DNA from: Rhea pennata | Taxonomy: Eukaryota; Chordata; Aves; Rheiformes; Rheidae | Length of the DNA: 64,000 nucleotides | NCBI RefSeq assembly: GCF_028389875.1 | Contig: NC_084663.1 | Coordinates: 116,507,301 to 116,571,300, forward strand | Reading direction: 5' to 3' | Part shown: positions 38,947-49,238 of the stretch, one piece after another | Layout: each line of letters begins with the position of its first letter | Position numbering within the stretch: position 1 is the stretch's first letter | Made by a program: the position numbers and the translations under genes | The notes under the pieces: generated by a model | What the model saw: the letters and a program-made list of their open reading frames with translations, nothing else | What the model was told of the DNA's origin: nothing | Databases searched by the model: none

Positions 38947-39083
38947 CCAGGTTTAGCTCAGTTGGTTAGAGCATGGTGCTGCTAACGCCAAGGTCACAGG
39001 TTCAATCCCTGTATGGGCTATGCTAAGGGTTGGACTAGATGGTCTCCAGAGGTCCCTTCCAGCCTTACCATTCTATGATTCCT
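38947..39083 (+). mobile_element. tRNA-Ile-derived SINE with CR1 3' tail
   Basis: The head (38947-39020) follows tRNA-Ile(AAT). It has an intact pol III A box TAGCTCAGTTGG (38954-38965) and B box GGTTCAATCCC (38999-39009). The anticodon loop is mutated (GCT in place of AAT) and one base is inserted before the A box, so it is not a functional tRNA-Ile. After a short linker (39021-39027) the 3' part (39028-39083) is a CR1 LINE end: gggttggactagatggtc, tccagaggtcccttccagcc, then the terminal ttctatgattc microsatellite. A pol III head plus LINE tail is the structure of a CR1-mobilised SINE. TguSINE1 of songbirds has the same tRNA-Ile/CR1 design. No clear target-site duplication was found. Confidence 0.85.
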
Positions 39084-39369
39084 AAATGTGAATTAGATGT
39101 ATACTTGCGAAACACACACTCTGTGCCAGTTTTATGCCTCTCAGATTCCTACTGTGGCCGTGGCAGAGGGAGGATATGCAACAAGGGCAAAAGAGAAAAC
39201 AAAAATGATAGTTTGGGGAAAACCCATTTCTACAAAATCGTGAATTCCAGACTGAAGTTCACAGTTTCAGAGATGGTTTTCCATGTGCATAATGACATTA
39301 GATTGCACCAGCCCTCCCAGGTTCAGGAAGAAAAGATTGCTCCTGCCTAATATTGAGGTCATAAGGGCT

Positions 39370-39760
39370 GTCGGCAACAGAGGCATCTTGGTGTGAGGAG
39401 AAAACAGAGCATCGCGGGCAGAGACCACTGCTCTGGTAAGGTCCCTGGTGGCAGCAGAGGAGCGCGAGCAAGGTGGAAGGGCTGGGGGTTGCCGGCAGCA
39501 CATGCGCTTCTCCGAGCAGCTCCTGGGAAAGGGCACAAGACTGCCGGCGCTGGAGATCAAGGAGGGAGAAAACCCCCCGCGGGCCTTTCTGGTGGCCACA
39601 GGTCCTCCTGTGACTCCTCCACGGGGCGTTTGGCCACCGCACGGGTTTGGCAGTGCCGAGCAGTGGGAGCGCCTGCGTCGCGGGTGGCACGACCAGCGGA
39701 GCAGGGTTGGTGCAGGCTTGAGATGTGGCTGCCACTACCCCACTCCCACCGTGAAGAAAA
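39370..39760. other. GC-rich patch with long open frames on both strands
   Basis: GC- and CpG-enriched block. Plus-strand frames of 142 codons (39393-39821) and 189 codons (39448-40017, opening with GTG rather than ATG) overlap a 167-codon minus-strand frame. Mutual overlap of long frames points to stop-poor GC-rich DNA rather than a gene, and no domain is recognised. It lies 300 bases beyond the SINE. Confidence 0.4.
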
Positions 39761-39836
39761 GGTTGGATTGGTACCTGAACAAGGACCCTTCTGGGGGCCA
39801 AAGGGACACTGGCCTAGATAAAAGAAGCAACTTTAG

Positions 39837-39857
39837 CCCCCCCCCCCTTTTTTTTTT
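39837..39857. repeat. C-run followed by T-run
   Basis: Eleven C followed by ten T, a simple pyrimidine tract. Confidence 0.9.
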
Positions 39858-40778
39858 AATAGCAGCACCAGGGCAGCAGGGACCTGCGTGGCTAGACGAA
39901 GCCAGTCCTCTGCATTTAGCAGGGCTGGCAAGGAGGTGCTTTCAGAAAAGGTTTCTTCCGATGGCACGCAAGCGGGAAGAGCTTGTGCATTTGCAAACTG
40001 CTCACCAGCCTTGCTAATTCCTGCTCAAACCCGAAGCTTTGTAGGCTTAAGCCTCCTTTCTCATCAGCCGCTTTCAGAAAAGCCCTGCTGGCCTGGTATA
40101 ATACAGATCTTTGCTCTGTGCAGGGCTTGAAGAACAGTCATTAAAACCCAGCGGTCGTTTCAGGGGGCAATCGCTTTTCAGGGGTTCAGCTTAAACCCAG
40201 TGCTCTTCTATGGGTGCGTGTTACTCAGCGCTAATACAAGGTCACGGAAATTGGTGCTTTGAGAAACGCAGAAAACAACTGGAGTGGGAACAAGAAGGCC
40301 CTGTTGTTCCTCATCCAGGAGTCACTGCGTGAAGTCGCTGTGTCCCAAGGTATTTTTAAATACACGATCAGTGGGTAGATGCTTCGGTCCTTTCAGGAAC
40401 TCGATATTCTGGGAGCTGTTTGAGACTTGCCAGCAGTGTTAATTAGCCTGAGGTTAAGGGCGCGCAGTTTGTCATTTGAAACCCAGGTTGGGGGGCTCCT
40501 TTTCTAGATTATCACAATGCCAGCAAATACTAAGTTTTGCTCTGTTTGTAAAATCCCTACAGGAGCAAGTGTTCATGTTTTCTACCTCACCTTGATTTGC
40601 TTGGTAAAAATCAGCTATATGGGTTTTGTTTCCGTCTGATCGTGGCAACTCCCTTCTCAGTATGGATTAAATGAATGCTTGCTAAGATTTATTGCTTCTG
40701 TAACACCTCATGTATTGGAAGCAAAAGACAGATATAAGCCCCAATTTACTCCCAAGATTAGAAAAATCTGTATTATTC

Positions 40779-40792
40779 GGGGGGGGGGGGGG
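40779..40792 (+). repeat. Poly(G) run, 14 bases
   Basis: Uninterrupted G14, rare in vertebrate DNA, prone to sequencing error and length variation. Confidence 0.9.
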
Positions 40793-41027
40793 TTCAGCGA
40801 AAGCATCACTGGAATAATAGCACAACCTCCGTACGGAACCCCCAGGGGAGGAACAGATGAGAGTCCTGCAGACTCCTTTGTGGCTCAGTCATAATAGTTT
40901 GGAGTCTAAATGGTATTTTTTCAACAAACCTGCACCTCCTACCTTCAAGCAGCAACGCGGGGCAGCTGGCAGCCTCCAGCTAGGCTGCGCATTCACCCTG
41001 AAAAGCAAATGGGGGAAGAAAAAAGGC

Positions 41028-41051
41028 AAAAAAAAAAAAAAAAAAAAAAAA
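41028..41051. repeat. Poly(A) tract, 24 bases, in an A-rich purine region
   Basis: An uninterrupted A24 inside a purine-only stretch of A and G (about 41011-41081), giving chance lysine-rich frames. Confidence 0.95.
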
Positions 41052-43339
41052 GGGGAAAGAAAGAAAAAGGAAAAAAAAAGGCAGTTTGTAGCAAGAATCA
41101 GAGTCCTGAGTGAGCAGAGTGATTTGGAGAGAGCAAAATCCTAACTGTCGCTGCTAAGCAGCAGCAAAATCTCTTATGGAGATGTGCCCTCTCCCGGCCT
41201 CGCTGGGGAAGCGTGGGGAGGCCGCGGGCGCTGGGGTCACGGGCGCCGCGGGGAGGTTTGGGAGCCGGTATTTCTCTGCTGTAGTACTGGTAAGCAAAGA
41301 AATGGGATGGATATCAACCTGGCCAGCATATGTTAACAAGAGAAGTCCTTTGGGTCAAGATCTAAATAAATAGAGGGGTTGCCTAAAGCTGAGCTCCCAA
41401 ACGGCTACTTAAGCATTGGGTTTTTTTTTCACAAGTGCTGGTGCACCTGAGCCTGCGCTGGGCTGCATCCCCTCAGGCTTCAGCTGAAAGGCTGCCAGTG
41501 CCTTGAAAGGCGCACCGGCTCTTTAGATGCCTGCGGATGGCTATCCAAACCCGGCCCGCAAGCCCCGTTTTGCTGTTGCTGCTTTTGCTGTTTGTTGCAT
41601 TAGCAGTTTCTGCTCCTCAGGAACGAGCTGACCGGCAGCACTGAAACTTCTGTTTCCCGGACAAGCTAAACAGTTTTAATGCTGAAACTCTTTACTGAAA
41701 CGAAGCATGTTTTCCTGCCCTTCAGACCTTCCCATGGGCTTTTCAGCATCACCAGCCCTCCCAAACCACGGACCTCAAAGAGGAACAGGGTTTTCCAGGA
41801 GCATTTCTTCCCACGCCTGTCACCCAGGCAGCCCCTCTGTCCTTCCTCCTGTCTTTAAACTGTGGTCGAGACTTCTTTAAAGTAAAAGCATCTTCTTTAT
41901 CTAGAACAGCTGTCATTTAGGAGCTTCTAAGACATCCTTCCACCTCTCTAACTGAGGAATTGCTCCCGTCCGCCTGCAGTATTCCTTCTCCCTGGACAGA
42001 GCACGGCCTCCTGAGCTGCTCCCTTTAATTGCGGCAGGCCCTGGAGGCGTCTCTTCTGCGACAGAGCAACGGCTAGTGAGCTTCAGAGTCAGTTCACATT
42101 ATTTAATTCTTCCAGCTTAAACGTCGTGAGAAACATTTCCGTTTCTAATCCTTTCATAGCACACACTTATCAGAGAAGAAAACTGCACGGAAAAGGGTTT
42201 TGAAACGTTTAATGTGAAGTGGCTCTACCAACGGAGCGCATTCATTGATGCTGTAGAGTAACATAACATTGTTTAGGTAGTCTGGTGTGGCTGAAAATAA
42301 GTCAGGGAAGCCAAATGAGTTTGTGTTTTAATTCCTTATTATCTGAACCTTCTACTTTCAGGGCTGAAAGATTTGGGGAGAGTTTTCTCTCAGTTTACAA
42401 AAGGCTTGCAACAAATCTTCCCTGTCGCCCTAGTATATGAACTAGCCCTTGGGGCTAAAGGGGGAAATGTAGCAAAGAGTGAAAACAATGGGACCTTTCC
42501 TGATTTACGGCCTCAGTGCTTTTGTCCCAGCTGTAAGCACCAAGCCCTGCACTATAAAATTACATGAGTTTTGTCTCCTGGGTGACTTGGCTGAGCTCAG
42601 TGTTCTTGTTAATTTAAAAAGAAAGAAAGAAAAAAGATGGTGTTTCTACACTCGTTTTCAAGCTGACAACTATGCTCCGTTCCTCTGGCCACGTGCCATG
42701 AAGCCGCGTGAGACGTACAGAAGAACTGCCCAGATGGTGCCATGCTGCTCAGCATTGTAGAAATGAGCCATACTTCTGTCGGCACCCCGTAGCGCAGTAA
42801 ACGTGGCATCGCCATTGCTATTAGCAGGCCACAGACCATGTATTTGCATGGCAGTACAAATCTTTAGGGCTTGTCTGCTCTTGAACTTCCTTAGCTCGGT
42901 TATAGCTGTAACAGCACATTGCCAATGACTGTAGTCTGATCTGCTGGCTGCAATGGCAAAATTCTCCAACAGGCAGCCAACCAATGTCTAACTTGGATTT
43001 AGTTTTAGTTTAGTTTTGTGTAACTGTGTGGTTATTACCCAAAAGCATTATATGGTAACAGACTAATAAAATTAAGTGACCACTAACTATATCGCTAGAC
43101 TTGTGGGCCAGGCAGAAAGAAGTGTTAGCAAGCAGCTGCTTGGAAATGTGTAAGAATAGCATCAAGCTGTCCCAGCACAGAGGAGAAAGAAACCTGCCAC
43201 CACCAGCATCAGCGCATTACCTGGTGAAGTGCTGGGACACCAGCAAATCACTGCAACACCCCGCCTGTGGGAACAGAGCCCCTGCTCTCGGATCAGGAGT
43301 GCTCGGGTGAGCAGCACAGCAGAGGAGAGGAGCAGATAA

Positions 43340-43580
43340 TCGAAAGTCTGTGTAAACAGTTTTAATTGCATTATTAATGGAAATTAGCAATAATTGGATA
43401 ATTTGAAGAGAACACATTAATATCCTTGTAACTGAGCTAATAGTAGCTGCATGCTAGATTGTTAAAGCATTAATTGTACCAACAACCAGTTCTAATTCCT
43501 AACTCCGTATAAAAGGAGCCAATGTTCCCTTTGAGTGCAATACTACCAGTTCTTGCAGCTTATATGGCTATCAAATAAAA
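43340..43580 (+). promoter_or_regulatory. TAAT-rich block followed by TATA box and AATAAA (LTR-like or enhancer)
   Basis: From 43350 to 43480 the sequence has many TAAT/ATTA cores. It is followed by TATAAAAG at 43508-43515 and, 66 bases on, AATAAA at 43574-43579. A TATA box and a poly(A) signal this close together are the arrangement of a retroviral U3-R region, so a degraded solo LTR is possible. The TAAT-rich part alone would equally fit a conserved enhancer. No terminal inverted TG...CA ends or target duplication could be fixed. Confidence 0.3.
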
Positions 43581-43619
43581 AACAACCACTATTTATCTCT
43601 TTTGGTTGCTTTCTTTATT

Positions 43620-46600
43620 TTAACTTTTTTCACTGATCATTTTTATTGATTTTATCTTTCTCATTTCTGTTCAGGTATAGAATATATTTTTCTGTGATCC
43701 TTTCCTGCCTTCAAGCCCTGAGCCCAAGAATTTTCTAAGGAGCTACTGCCTTGCTTATGTAAAGGACTTGAAACTACCTGTGCACAATCCACATTCCAGA
43801 GTAGTTCCCCATACAGAAGCACAGTGTGGGAATAAAAGCTACTTTATTCCAGAATCATAATCTGCTTGGTCAGCTTACTCCCTGGTAGCTGTATCTGCAG
43901 CTTCCCTACATACACAAGACCTAAAGGAATCTGATATTCAAGTCTCACCTCAACGAAACTGCTTCAGGTGCTGTGCTCCTTTTGGAAGCTGCACATCTAT
44001 TTTTCCCTGCATACTCTCTCAATATCATACTTTCCTGTCGGGAGAGGCAATGTGCCGATTTTCTCTTCTTTACCTTCTGCTCCCGCACACTTTCTCCAGC
44101 TCTGGTTCTTTTCCTGCTCTTCTTTATCCTGTCAGCTGGGAAGGAAGGGAAACACGCACTGATGGAAGTAGCTGAGTAGTTGCAGGTAGCCAATTTTCAA
44201 AGCCTAAGTGCACTAACCGACAGGTCACCAGCAGATGCTGGGCATGGGCAGCTCCTGCTGCTCGTCTCACTTCGCACATCCAGCTCTGGTCTCTAAACTA
44301 GAGCACCACCTTTAGTCAGGGGAGAAGTCTCTTCTTCTCTCTCTGCTGAGGACACAAGGGTCCTGACATCCTGGTCTAGAAACCTCAGTCAGGGGTTGTT
44401 CTCTCTCTTGAATGTTCATCGAACCTCGGTACAGCCGTAAAAGTGGCCCCCATCTCCATCCCAGTTCCCACTTCTCCTAACTCCCATGAAATCCATCCCA
44501 CCTGAAGTAGCAGTTGTGTGTTGTATTTGCTTTTCTTTCCTTTCCTTATGTCCTATCAGAGTCATCTCTTTCTTCCCTGCTCAGTCTCTTTCCAGGAAGC
44601 CCCAGGTGTTTCCATGTTTCTTTAAGCTTGGTAATTACCAGCAGCGGTTGCCATTTACAGCTACTACTGCTGGACTTCTGCAGCTTATCATACAGTGCAC
44701 AGCTAATAATTTCCTATGCGTTTTCCAAATTTTCTTTAGAGCAGAACTCACATCCAACCAGAACATTAATTATCGCTCATTTCTTGCTTATTATCTCTAT
44801 TGCTTTTATTACCAAAACAAACACTACTCAACAGCCAGGAAACAGGAGAGTTTTGAGAATCTCACCTTTTAGACCTCTCCTGAAACCAAGAGTTACAACT
44901 ACCATCCAGATCAGCAAAGAGCTACTACTCTCAATAAAGAAAATTGCCCATCTATGACAGATCTTCACAAGAAGGTATGTCAAACCTCCGCAGCAAGCGT
45001 CAGTTTGGAAGTTTAATGAAAATAATCTCTACCTAATCTAGGAAGTTTAGCATAACCTGAACCTTTTGATGTAATCAAAATCAATCAGTGACTCTGTCCC
45101 TGACCTTAGGAAATTATCTTGGCAGAACTGAAATCCCAATGTACAGTAGCTAGATAAGTGTTACCTGTAACAAAGGTAAATACACCTGAACAGGCCACCA
45201 TATACCAAAACTCAACATGGAGGTTGCTAATCATCCCTGCTGGCTGTTTCACTTCTGCGTAAAGGAAAGGTTGTTCTCATGTTCCTCCTTCAGCCTCCCT
45301 AGGCCTTCGCCAATAAGTGCGTCTGTGCTGCTAAATGGCTTTGCAGACCATGCAGCAGCAGTTCCACGTGGTTAGCCCGACTATCACACAGCAACTTTCC
45401 CAAGAGCCTGACAAGATCAAGGGCCTTGGTCGGCTGGACTTCACCTGCGTGGATAATGCACACACATCATGTATTCTTGTTCCCAGAACACGCCATTCAC
45501 AGGGCGATCATCAAAGCTGATGCACGCTGGTGTTTTACAAGACGTTTATCATCAACAGAGGTTTTTGGAAAATGTCTTCGAAGCCATACACAAAGGTCAG
45601 GTCAGCACTACCTGGAACTAAAGAAATAGATGTTTGGGCTTTTTCCTTTAAGTTAAGCAGTTAAAGGGTGTAACCAGCGTTTCAGACACTGATACTTCAG
45701 CAAGCAAGTCTCTACAGTCAGAAAAGGAACGATAGGACCAACTAACAAGCAAGTGGGTCGCACTTATAAACTGGAGTTAGGAGGAACTCTGAAAGCATTA
45801 AGATGAGAAACCATTTAAGGCCTGTTCATATTAAGTATAACCTGCTTACTAAAATACAGCCTCTCTGGCTATTCCCTTTTCTCCTTCCATCAAAAAAGCT
45901 TATAAACCTTCAATCTCTTCTAGCTAATTCCTAGTTTTTCTCTTTCCTATGCATAGAAAGATCTTTTAAGCACACCCATAATAGCTTTTGTGTTCATCAC
46001 TGTTTCAATTGACAATTCTATGATTTATCTATTAAAAGCAACAAAGAACATGTGCTATATTATCCATTCTTGAATACTTCTTTATGTACAGAATACATTA
46101 TTCATCTTCCCCATTCTCATCCCTTTCTGCTAGGGGATTCTGTACACGTAGAAGTCTACTTGCTATCCTTATCAGCATTTTGGGTGTTTATTGTATTAGG
46201 TAAAGTATTGTAAAACTTGCATTAGTGAATATTGAACTCTCAATTTTTAAATCATCAGATGACACTTATATTACCGCTTCATCTTTACAAAATGCAGTGA
46301 ACTACAAAGCACTGCTCTACTTAAAACTAAATCCCTGCTATATTAACTGCACGCAAAGTTTTCAAAAGCTCACCAAAAGAAGTGATGTGCTTTTCCTCAC
46401 ACTACATAATGCAAAGTGCCTGGGACAAGTACAAGAAATTGCCATTGAACAGACAACGTCCCCAAAGGAGGGTTAAGCCTGGATTCAAGGATAGAAACTG
46501 AGAAACTGGGCAAAAAAAAGGAACTGTAACCCAGTAACTGGTCCCATTTATTTAGCAAGAATAACACCTTTTGCATATGACTATGTCATGCTGTCATGCT

Positions 46601-48440
46601 AAGTATCACAAGAGAGATTGACTGATTCTGGTCGACACACTTTAGTATTCCTTAAGATTTGAAAAATGTTCAGATGTACGAAGTATATGTTTCTGCATTT
46701 AAACAGAATGAAGTTAAAGGTAATACAAATATGTTTAAGAACTTGATCTGTTAGCTGAACTTCACTGTGAGAGATTTTATTTCAGTTTCTTGAAACAGTA
46801 TGAATACACAAGCACATACATTTCTCCTCTGCAGACAGATTATCTTTTCGTATGAGATTAATCCTAAATTTAGACTGTTCATTACACACCTTTGCAAAGC
46901 AACAGCTGGCAGCCCTGAACACTGTGGAAAAGCTCCTTTAAGATAGTCAGCCTGTTAATGCGCTAAAGCTCCCACCTACAATATGCTAGAAGACATTTTC
47001 TAAAAATACAGTGATGGCAAATGCAGGTATTTGATGGAGAAGAGACAAGACTATAACACACTAAACCAAGGAGAGAAATAGTTACTTAATATGCATTTTC
47101 AAGACATGTTACCCATGTGTATTCCATTGCAGGAACACATACTGCAATTCAGATTCTTTTTAGTCACATCAGCCTGTGAGCTCAAGTGCATGCCAGGAGG
47201 ATTATAGCTTTCAAGTTCCTCAATCAATAGGTGTTTTTCTTCCCCACAGCAGCTGGAAAAGAAGGCTAGTTATGGTTTCTACATGCTTAAAATAAACCTG
47301 CTTCCCCCTCCTTTTTTTTTTTTTTTAATGCTTGCTCATACATACATACCACTCGATTATATATAGGGACAACACACAGGAGGACACATGGTGCTAGGAA
47401 TCTACATAAACACATCCCAGAAGGAATTCACCAACTGATGAGGCTATTTAGGGAACTAGCTTTGAACCACAATAAGCAGATTCTCATGTTTAATAGTGCA
47501 ACAGGTTTAGAGCTACAGGTACTGCTGAGGCCAAACTCTGCTCTTACCGTCAAAGACACATTTAAATTATTTCACCGTGTAATTGAACAAATATAAGAAT
47601 ACACTTAGAAGCTCTCTCCAGGTTGATAACAATTACGCAAATCTCACCCTTCCAAAGGTGATAGCAAGATGGCAAGGGAAGAATGAGGGGAAGGAAAAAA
47701 AGGTGGTTGGTCACCACCTTTTTGTCAGAAGATTTGACTAAACAAGTATTTCAAAAAAATATGTAGTAATCCTTTATGGGCTTCCATCCCTGCTCTCACA
47801 GTTGCACTGATTTTATTTATATATACACAGTAATATACATACAGTCTCAGAACTTCCATGCAACTAGAGAAAGGGTAACCAAAGAGGCAGGCCTCTCAAG
47901 CCATCAAGCATTAGCACTACCAATAAAAATAAAATTCAAGTTTATAGTGAAAGCATCAACCAATCTTCAATTAGAGGGAAAAAAAAAAAAAAAAAAAGCA
48001 CAACAACAACAAAAACCACACAGTTAATGGACCTTGTATTCAGGCACCCATGATTAAGCCTGTATTACCTAGCAGCATTCATGAATAGAGGCAAACTTAT
48101 TAGAGAAGAAACTGTTTCCAGAAGTCAGCTTCTAGTTTGATTAGGAAAATCAAGGTAGATTATTTTACTTATTTGCACACAGAAAGACTAACCAAGCCAT
48201 TGGCAAAGGCCAAAATGAATGCTATTTCAAACCGAAATAGTAATCTGGGAAAAGGAGAATACAAACAAGGAGGGGAGGAAAGTTTTTTTTCCTTTTTTTT
48301 TTTTTTTTAATCAGTATGTACCAATATGGTGAAGAACACAGTATAGGTTTTTGGACAAAACTTGAAAACTCACAGTAGCAAAATTGTGTTGAGTAACAGA
48401 AGAATCCCTTTTTGAAATGATTCTGCTCTTAGACTGTTAC
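43620..48440. other. Intergenic sequence downstream of MIS18A, no gene recognised
   Basis: AT-rich, with homopolymers at 47312-47326 (T), 47979-47997 (A) and 48283-48308 (T), and a perfect hairpin at 47697. Frames of 128-147 codons at 44486-44957 overlap one another in different frames and show no domain. No exon recognised. Confidence 0.5.
47697..47723. other. Perfect 11-bp inverted repeat (hairpin)
   Basis: AAAAAGGTGGT (47697-47707) pairs with ACCACCTTTTT (47713-47723) across the five-base loop TGGTC. A GC stem ending in a T run on the plus strand looks like a pol III or intrinsic-type stop by shape. In a bird genome this is more likely a chance palindrome or the footprint of a small element. 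Confidence 0.7.
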
Positions 48441-48452
48441 TGTTTTCCTTGT

Positions 48453-48458
48453 TTTATT
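48453..48458 (-). terminator. Possible MIS18A poly(A) signal
   Basis: The first canonical AATAAA on the minus strand that I find downstream of the MIS18A stop codon, about 700 bases away, which is a reasonable 3' UTR length. Variant hexamers lie nearer: AATAAG near 48955, CATAAA near 48727 and 48612. Confidence 0.3.
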
Positions 48459-49157
48459 TAGAGAGAAAAGAAAAAAACAAACATATCACCACTTTGAACA
48501 TATACATAATTTAGGAAACCTTGATAATTAGACATATACAGATTTAGAAGATCTAAATCAAATAATTGAAATATCTACACTAAGCAATGAAATGCTTTGA
48601 CAAGCATACTTCATTTATGTTTTGAGTTCATCATTTAAACATACACTAAGCTTTGCTTAAAGATGCACAGCTATCAATCTTGTTTATATGCATAGCAGAG
48701 CTTCAAAAGGAAGAAAATAGTCTTCTTTATGATTACTACATTTCAGCTTTGAGCTGGCAGAAAACAGTTACTGTCTTGTTTCTGTCTGGGAGCAGCACAG
48801 GTGACAAAAAGGCTGTGAAGACAAGATGATGCAAGAAGATTTCGAGGGAATCAGGAGAAAAATATGTTACTTTCAGAGATAAAAAATTAAATGTTTGTAT
48901 ATAAACAAAGTCTATAAGAAGCAGTAAAAAAAACACAAAAAAAAACCACACACCCTTATTTTTCTCTCTCGGGTATTCTTAGAGAAGAACTTCTTGTCTA
49001 TGATGACTTTCAGTCAGCATTGCTCTACCGCAGCATGAGCCACCTGCGTTTCAGCTCTTTGCGTGGCTTTTGCAATGTTCCCATAGATTCCAGAGGATTA
49101 CAGGTGCAAGATTCATATACATCGTTCTCCAACAGTTAGTTCATATGCAGAAGTTTT

Positions 49158-49238
49158 TCAGATATTATTATGAAGAGAAGCAAAACCTGATTCAACTACA
49201 GTCAGTCTTGCCTCCAGTGCCTTTAATATGGTGTCTGC
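49158..49238 (-). CDS. MIS18A: MIS18A coding exon 5 (terminal)
   Basis: 81 bases including stop TGA (49160-49158). Encodes [18 protein letters not shown] and a short divergent tail. Acceptor [16 protein letters not shown] corresponds to VLKALQMKL in human. Confidence 0.92.
   Translation of the reverse strand, partial: ADTILKALEARLTVVESGFASLHNNI

Larger units (their letters stand above)
39900..43330. other. Intergenic sequence, no gene recognised
   Basis: Contains the G14 run at 40779, the poly(A) tract at 41028 and a very small CpG-rich patch at 41190-41280. Open frames are short. No exon, RNA gene or transposon end recognised. Confidence 0.45.

Noticed and set aside
38947-39020. A functional tRNA gene.
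   Set aside because: Anticodon loop altered, extra base near the acceptor stem, weak acceptor pairing and a CR1 tail directly downstream: it is a SINE head.
1-48440. Exons of HUNK, expected on this side of MIS18A by vertebrate gene order.
   Set aside because: No kinase-domain motifs (HRDLK, DFG, APE) or HUNK-like C-terminal stretches seen in any frame.
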